This document shows positions 58,053 through 64,000 of a stretch of 64,000 nt of DNA, in pieces. Under the pieces are notes generated by a model, which was given only the letters and a program-made list of their open reading frames with translations, was not told the origin of the DNA and searched no databases. Position numbers and translations under genes: made by a program. How positions within the stretch are numbered: the first letter of the stretch is position 1; each line of letters begins with the position of its first letter. The stretch comes from Collybia mongolica (taxonomy: Eukaryota; Basidiomycota; Agaricomycetes; Agaricales; Clitocybaceae), in NCBI GenBank assembly GCA_013420905.1, contig JAAXNY010000014.1, positions 248,001 to 312,000 of the forward strand. Reading direction: 5' to 3'.

Positions 58053-58680
58053 AGCCACTTGGTTAGTAAAGTTACCAGGAAAAATATTGACTACAGAGGA
58101 ACTCATTGGGTTTAGAGTGCAGGCTCTAGCTAAGCACGTCCAGCATGTGGCCGATATGAGGAAACGTATCAATATAGAAAAACGAAGGAGACTATTACAG
58201 TATGAGAAGGATCACAGCGCGACCATCAGAGACTATGATTTCAAACCAGGAAGTTTAGTACTAGTTAGAAATACCGAGGTCGAAAGTTCGCTCGATAAAA
58301 AGCTGAAGCCACGGTACCTGGGACCAATGATAGTCCTGAGACGAAACCGCGGGGGAGCCTATATTGTTTGCGAAATGGATGGATCGGTGTGGCAACATAA
58401 AGTGGGGGCGTTTAGGGTTATTCCCTATTTTGCTAGGAGTACAATTGAACTGCCGGATAATCTGCAAGATCTAATAGACATCTCTAGCGAAACACTAAAT
58501 GCTTTAGTGGAATCGAAAGATCCCGCTAATAGGCAAGTTTACAAGGAGCGTGACTATACTTTTGACAGAGTCCAATTGGATCAGTCCGATTCAGAGTCAA
58601 GCTCTAGTGAGAACACTGAGGAGGGGATAGCGCCGGCGCTACCACAAACTACTATGTCACACCGGAAGTTGCATAGGTGA
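58053..58680 (+). CDS. Pol C-terminal segment, separated by a frameshift
   Basis: Just before the pol stop, the sequence [11 protein letters not shown] is encoded in the next frame, leading into [28 protein letters not shown] and [11 protein letters not shown]. This is the usual C-terminal extension of Ty3-type integrases. One extra base near 58040 would explain the shift. It ends with a serine/glutamate-rich tail and TGA at 58680. It could be a mutation, a base error or programmed. Confidence 0.7.
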
Positions 58681-58826
58681 TAAATCAGTATGGAAACAGA
58701 AGCAGTAAAGACAGTATAAGCAACTAAGCTAAGTAGTAAGGACAGTGTTAAGCCAAGTAAAGACAGTAATACAAAGGAGCATGGGGAGGGACACCATAAC
58801 TCAAGAGGAAGTTAATTGGACTGTCC

Positions 58827-60209
58827 TCAAGCAGATATGAAGTCGTCTTCAACCTCGGGCAAGGGCACGTCAGCCGGAGCTACCTCCTCCTTATCATTGT
58901 CATCCTGGTCATGGACTTCCGTAGCGCTCGCAGTGGCAGCCTCGTCAGAGCCCCCCTCCAGAGCGGCCTCGTTCATTAGACCGTTGAGGCAAGTAACCTC
59001 GTCCATAGTGGCATCACAACGCTTCAATAAGAAGGACACTGTATGACTGATCTCCTCCAACTCAGCGCGGTAGTTTAAGAGCATCCTACCGAGGGCTTGC
59101 TTGGTGTGCGACATGGGATCGCCCGCGTCTGCAATCAAGCGCGCCCGCGCTAAGACTACATCGTGCTCCTTGGAGGGACGGAAGTCAATAAAGACACGAG
59201 TATCTGATGCACAGTTGGTATAAATTTAGAACCATCTATTATTAGAAAACGTACCCTCAGCAGATGCCTTTGGATCTTCATCCGGGGTGTCCTGCCTCGT
59301 ACGCTTTTTGGGACGAAGAGTGCTGCCGCGATTGAGCTCGGAACGCTTACCGTCCTGTAGGAATAAGAAACAAAGTAATAGACAGAGCAAAAACAAGAAT
59401 GGGTACCTTGATGGCAGCCTTTTCAGCCTTAGTCCTTTTGACACGGGGAACCTTAATGTTCTCCTTCTCCTTGCGGCTACGGGTGATTGGTCCTTCACTA
59501 AGGAGACGACTAGTCACTGATCCAGAGAGAGCAGCACTAGCCGTAGCGCCGGAATCAATGACCATATTCTTGAGTAAAGAAGAGACGCCATTGAGTATGT
59601 CGCGCACTGACAGCGCGGTAGCTAAAAAGAAACATACCGAGTCAGTACCAGACATTTCAATGTCACCGTCATATTCACCGCCAGCAATGACCTCGCCTGG
59701 AATAGTGGTACCATCCGCTTCACCACCAGTAGCAGGGACCTAGTACCAGAAAACCATGGTTTAAAAAGAACAGTACAGTACAAGATGAGGTAAAAAGCAC
59801 GCACCGCGGTTTGAGACAGGTGCTCAGTGCGGAGCTTTTCACGGTGACGGTGAATAGCGGCAGTAAGAGTCACAATGTTGCAGTAGACAGGCTCTTGAAG
59901 TAACTCGGGGTATACATGTTGTAGTCCCTGGAAAGCTTTACGGACGCCAAAGATAACATTCTGCCAGGACCGCTCCGTCAAAACCATTTTGGACTCAGTC
60001 AGGAGTAGCTGTAAATTGTAAAAGTTGGTTATGATAACGGCGTATAAAAGTTAAATTGGTAAAAAGTGTACCGCGGTTTCACCTAACTTCCGGACACTGA
60101 CCCTTTGTTCAACAAGGGTGTCCATCGATAAATGAGCTTGAAAGGTGTTCCACAGAGCTTGGACCATCTTGAAGTTCTCGATGTCTTGATAGTTGGGGAG
60201 GCTAGTCAT
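58827..60209 (-). CDS. Antisense accessory gene 1 of the retrotransposon (383 aa, unknown)
   Basis: Five exons join in phase: 60209-60072, 60008-59805, 59739-59407, 59354-59255 and 59203-58827. The four GT-AG introns are 51-65 nt. The product starts MTSLPNYQDIENFKMVQALW and has a helical N-half. A serine/threonine- and lysine-rich middle carries two nuclear-signal-like basic clusters (PRVKRTKAEKAAIK; RPKKRTRQ). Then comes a helical region RMLLNYRAELEEISHTVSFL and an acidic tail ending EVEDDFISA. No family is recognised. It lies between pol and the 3' LTR, on the strand opposite to gag-pol, convergent with pol (147 bp apart). Perfect exon phase across four introns argues for a functional gene. 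Confidence 0.75.
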
Positions 60210-60916
60210 AATGATGCAGAGGAAATTGGTTCTTCGATACAGAACGATGTAAAGAGAGTATAATAGAGTCGGGCGATGTCTTTGGACAGAAAGCACAGCC
60301 AATCCCCTTTTTATACCTCTATGACTAGAGAAGCGCTACCCAGTCTCTCATTCATTGCGCGCGCTCTACCCCCAGAAAAATCTATACATTTCAACTGAAC
60401 AGGTCCGAGACGCGTGCCTAATTGAAATACTGGGCCCAATTGAAAAAGGAGCTCCGTAAAAATTCATGTGGAGCGCGGCAGTGTCCGCATGACAACTGGG
60501 ACAGTTGTTATCAGTGTTGAGGGGGAGATGGGTATAAGCAAAACCGATTTAAAAAAAAAAAAAAAAAAACCTACCAAGGTTACAAGGATTGAAATAGATT
60601 GTCTATAAAAAGTCAGTGATCGCGCCACGGTCTTAATGATCGAGAGAATTGCACCAGAATTAAACCGTACTATTTATAACTTAAGTAGCCGGGGCAAGGG
60701 CGGAAGCTTTCTTATGAAGACAATAGAACAACGGCAAAACCAATTGTATTGTTTAAAGTCCAGGGGACTGTATATAAGACATGTGTTGGACTTCAATTAA
60801 AAAAAATTGAAGCCCAACGAAAGGCGGGGGAATATGTAAGTAAAAAAAAAAAAAAGGGCACTAGGGCCCAGGGAAACACAGATATATATATAAAACATAG
60901 GGGGGGCGCGGCGCGG
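60210..60916. other. Spacer between the two antisense genes
   Basis: This holds the probable promoter of antisense gene 1 (minus strand) and the terminator region of antisense gene 2. It contains an A19 tract near 60551 and an A14 tract near 60841, and a TATATATATAAAAC stretch near 60882. No further coding frame is supported. Confidence 0.45.
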
Positions 60917-62861
60917 CTACTCCTCCTCGCTGTCAGGCACGGACGAAGAGGAACTTGATGACGAAGAACCGTCATCAACCTCTGCTTCTTCCTCCAAGGG
61001 CGGCCAAGGGAGGTTCTGGAAATCCGCGTAGAAGAGGAGAGCGCCCTCCGTGGCTGGCGTAGTCAGCAAGAGGTTTTGAAGGCCCTCCAGGCCTTCCTCC
61101 TCGTACAACTTACTGATGGTGCCAACTATGCGCGCCAACAAGGAGTTGCGCATTTCAAGCGCGCGGTTAGCGGCCTGAATGACCTCCGCGGCAAGAGAGT
61201 CCGCGTCGCCTAGCTGAGCATAGGCTTCAGCAACCGCTAGTAGAATAAGTAAAATCATTAGTAAACAAAAAGACAGAAAGAAAATGGCTTACTAGAAATG
61301 CCCGCACCAAGCATCGGCCCCAGATCCTCACGAAGCCTAGCGCGCTTCTGGGGAGTGAGGCTGAAGCTGCACTTCCCCTTCTTGGCGGTGGCGCATTCAA
61401 CGCACGGTTTACCCCAACCGTTGAAGGTGCACTCAATGTCGCCGCGGGTGGCGCACATCGTGCAAGGATAGCCCACCTAGTAAAAATGATCAGTAACAAG
61501 AAATAAAGTAGTAATAAACATACAGAAGAGCGCCGCGGCGCAAGGTCAGCCAGCAGGGAGGTAATAGGGGACTGTAGCGGCGTCAGCTCCCGGTTGGGAA
61601 CCAGCACGTGCTTGCGGCGTGTCGCCTGAGCCCTATCCCTAGAACGGGTGGTCTTACGCGACCGACAAGGAGAAGGGGCCGCGGGAGGCAACAACTCCAC
61701 GAACCCCTCTTGAGCCAACTGGCGTGCGATCTCATCATCGAAGAGCCGAAGCTCAGGGACTTCAACCTTCACCGGCGGCTGCCCAGAGGACTAAGGAGAT
61801 AAAGATGAGTAAACGTAAATGACTTCAGAAAGAGACATACCGGGCCTGCTTCCGAGGGACGCAGCGCAGAAGCACTGCCAGTCCCCTGGGCGCGCGACAT
61901 GTCGGACTAGAATTTTGAAATCAAGTCAGCAATAATGTGAAACTCGTAAAGTAAAGGATATACCTGGGGAACCGCACGGCCTTTTCCCTTGGACCCAGCA
62001 TTACGCTTCCGCTTGAGGGGCTATTAAAATAAGTCAACCACCGAAGGAAAGTAATAAAAAGCAGTGATAAACAAACCGCAGGTACCAAGACCGGGGAGCG
62101 CACCGGCAAGGGCACGGCGGACCAATTGTCCCGGTACTGATGGTAACGGCGCGGCGCGCCAACCATGCGAGGCGGGACGAGGAAAGTATCTCGAAAGATA
62201 CTGTCACCATTGTCGCGCTCGAAGCGCGACCCCACCTGGTCAAGGACTTGCTCCACAGTGGGAGCCTGGCCCTAAAAGAACAAGGTAGTCAGCTTGACAA
62301 GGGGAGGCAGAGTAAAGAAGTAAACAAGTTATTTACCAGAAGAATGGAGTTGGCGCCCAGGTCAGTCGATATGACCGTACACCAGGATGACCACGAAGCC
62401 TCGCGCACGTCAACTGGGATGCGCATCACTTGAAGGTGAAGCGCGCGCAGGAGGAGGATAGCCGGATATGGCAGCGAGAAACGCGCGCCACGGACCACGC
62501 CAGTGATGGCATCCTGAGACCAGTAAATAAGTAAAAGGAGTTAACAAGTAAAAGATGGGCGTACGATGAGCATGGAGCAGTGATCAACAAAGTCGATCAA
62601 GTCATCAAGGTCAAGGGGACCTTGGTGGTCCATACGGGGCGCGAGCTCCTCGGCCATGATAATCCACCCTTGCTCCATAGCGACGAAGACGTCGCCCTCG
62701 GCATCTTCGAGGAGGTCCGAGAAGGAAGGGATCGGCTGGTCCACATAGACCATGGTGGGGGAACGGCCCTCAGTCAGCAGAATCGCGGCAGAAAGCGAGA
62801 GGGACAGCGCGGAAGGTGAGCGCAGAGCACGAGCCATGGCGGAAGTGGAAGTGGAAGACAT
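60917..62861 (-). CDS. Antisense accessory gene 2: Zn2Cys6-like cysteine-cluster protein (520 aa)
   Basis: Eight exons join in phase: 62861-62565, 62513-62337, 62271-62077, 62020-61964, 61906-61841, 61790-61524, 61476-61293 and 61236-60917. The seven GT-AG introns are 47-65 nt. The N-half is helical with an acidic stretch. A basic PLKRKR cluster in exon 4 could be a nuclear signal. Exon 7 carries C-x2-C-x7-C-x8-C-x2-C-x7-C, close to the spacing of fungal Zn2Cys6 DNA-binding clusters but with seven instead of six residues in loop one. The C-terminus is helical, then a serine run and an acidic end (PDSEEE). Similar cysteine clusters occur in basidiomycete proteins, but no function is established here. 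Confidence 0.75.
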
Positions 62862-63313
62862 TTCTGTTTGAAAAGAGTTGGAGCGTTTGAGCAATGCAGA
62901 TAGCAAAGAGATTTAGAAATGGGCTATAAAGTCCAAATTGTCTAAAACTTAGCAAGGACGCGAGCTTTTTAAAACGCACAACCCTGCATTGCGAAGCTCT
63001 GAAAGACAAACAGGAGTACTGATCTCTTGCTGAAGTGTCAGAAACATAACGAGAAAAATGTCCAGATGACTGAAATATCTGTAAAGCGATGTCTGAATGT
63101 CAAGTACTCTCTCAGGAGATGTATATAGCTGTCACGATCCTGATGGGAAGTAAAACCTCTGGGCTCGATCCCAACATCGCGCGCCTACCTGTCTAAAAGC
63201 GGAACCGTTGTAACATTGTACTGAAAGATTAGACGCGTGCAGACCCGAAGTATTGGACCAACATGCCGGCAAAGAGAGACTGAGGACAGTCTACATTTGT
63301 GGTATGGGGGAGA
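62862..63313. other. Antisense gene 2 promoter region and polypurine tract
   Basis: This is the upstream region of antisense gene 2. At its right end a purine-rich run (TGGGGGAGA, 63305-63313) directly precedes the 3' LTR, as expected for the plus-strand primer of reverse transcription. No coding frame is supported. Confidence 0.5.
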
Positions 63314-64000
63314 TGATAGGGCCCGAAATTGTTTGCACTTATAAAGTCGACAAGTAAGGCTATTAGTGTCATTTCTAATAACCAAGTAAGCGGTAATAAA
63401 GGATTAGAGTCGAGCTCCAAGACGGCTAATCAGAGTGAACTAGTCTAATGGATAATACACTATCAGTACAGAGGACTATGAGTACGGTCTATTATTAGTC
63501 CTATTCACCATGCCCGGTTACAACCTCGGTGTCTTAGTTCATAAGTAACCGTTGTAGTATGATATCATTAGTCCGGGGATCATCATTAATAGGAGAAGTA
63601 ATTGTAAATTCGGGACTTGCACAACCCGATCCTAGTCAGGGGTACTTGGTGTTAACTACCGGAAGCGACGGGACACCGTGAATAACAACCGGGACAATCA
63701 GGGGGAGTAAACGACAGTGCCACGCTGTTTTAAATAACAAAGCGCGCGGTCGGGACTTGATAAGAGTTTAGCCCGCTCTTTCAATATTTGATAAGTAACC
63801 AGTAAACGACATAATTGGCACGCGTGGCGCGCGCGCCAAGCTGTAGTAGACGCATCGGTATTGAATACAGATCCTTGGCGCGCGGGAGCGCGGTTCCGTG
63901 TAAAATTTACAATTCCGTATGATATTTAGTTTGTACATTATAAATAGACTGTAGATGAGTAGCGCTAAGGTAAGGAATCTTGCCCCCACTTCGCGCGACT
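63314..64000 (+). repeat. 3' LTR (cut by window end)
   Basis: This is a copy of 51151-51830 with about five transitions. The last bases (CGCGACT after CACTTCG) do not match the sequence after the 5' LTR, but they do resemble the older inverted fragment (TGCTACT). The LTR may therefore continue beyond the window. Confidence 0.85.

Larger units (their letters stand above)
51151..64000 (+). mobile_element. Ty3-type LTR retrotransposon with antisense accessory genes (right end cut)
   Basis: In order: 5' LTR, gag (51959-53470), protease (53476-54681), pol (54682-58680), two antisense spliced genes (60209-58827 and 62861-60917), a purine-rich tract just before 63314, and the 3' LTR up to the window end. 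Domain order protease, reverse transcriptase, RNase H, integrase is that of Ty3/mdg4-like elements. Near-identical LTRs and mostly intact frames indicate a young copy. At more than 12.8 kb it is about twice the common size for the group, because of the 4.6 kb antisense segment. Confidence 0.88.

Overview
This is a fungal nuclear window, most likely from an Agaricomycete (mushroom-forming Basidiomycota). The signs are dense 47-65 nt GT-AG introns in most host genes, FunK1-type protein kinases, a beta-COP gene with 18 exons, a DUF6698-like protein, and transposon families typical of basidiomycetes (Plavaka/CACTA, hAT, Tad-like LINE, Ty3-type LTR element). No tRNA, rRNA, CRISPR or prokaryotic feature was seen.

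Host-gene part (about 1-25.4 kb). A seven-helix-type membrane protein gene with one in-frame stop (1147-2576, minus) is followed by a damaged low-complexity gene (3544-4852, minus). This is head-to-head with an intact SEC26/beta-COP gene (4995-8780, plus). Two FunK1 kinase genes form an inverted divergent pair (9486-12119 minus, 17393-20046 plus). They flank a two-knot cysteine-rich secreted protein (13508-14126, minus) and a CSTF2/Rna15-like protein without an RRM (15927-16809, minus). An orphan third copy of the kinase promoter lies at 20184-20488. Next come a DUF6698-like gene and a Ras-family GTPase with altered catalytic residues but an intact CAAX end.

Transposon part (about 25.6-64 kb). 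A Plavaka-type transposase gene adjoins a multicopy-type gene split by a 1.66 kb hAT-like non-autonomous element with an exact 8 bp target duplication. Further on, a copy of a dispersed repeat (repeat X) is split, and between its halves lies an IML2/TTC39-like gene fragment. That fragment is itself interrupted by a 4.6 kb hAT element and by a full-length 6.4 kb LINE. A chimeric fragment of SEC26, with its introns, lies at about 49.55-50.2 kb.

LTR element. From 51151 to the window end there is a nearly complete, young Ty3-type LTR retrotransposon (LTRs differ at about 5 positions in 680). Its gag, protease and pol are on the plus strand. The 4.6 kb between pol and the 3' LTR holds two intron-containing genes on the opposite strand (383 and 520 codons), one with a Zn2Cys6-like cysteine cluster. 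These two antisense, spliced accessory genes inside a retrotransposon are the most unusual system in the window. A candidate -1 frameshift site links gag and protease. All exon coordinates were derived by hand from splice signals and reading-frame continuity; no database search was possible.
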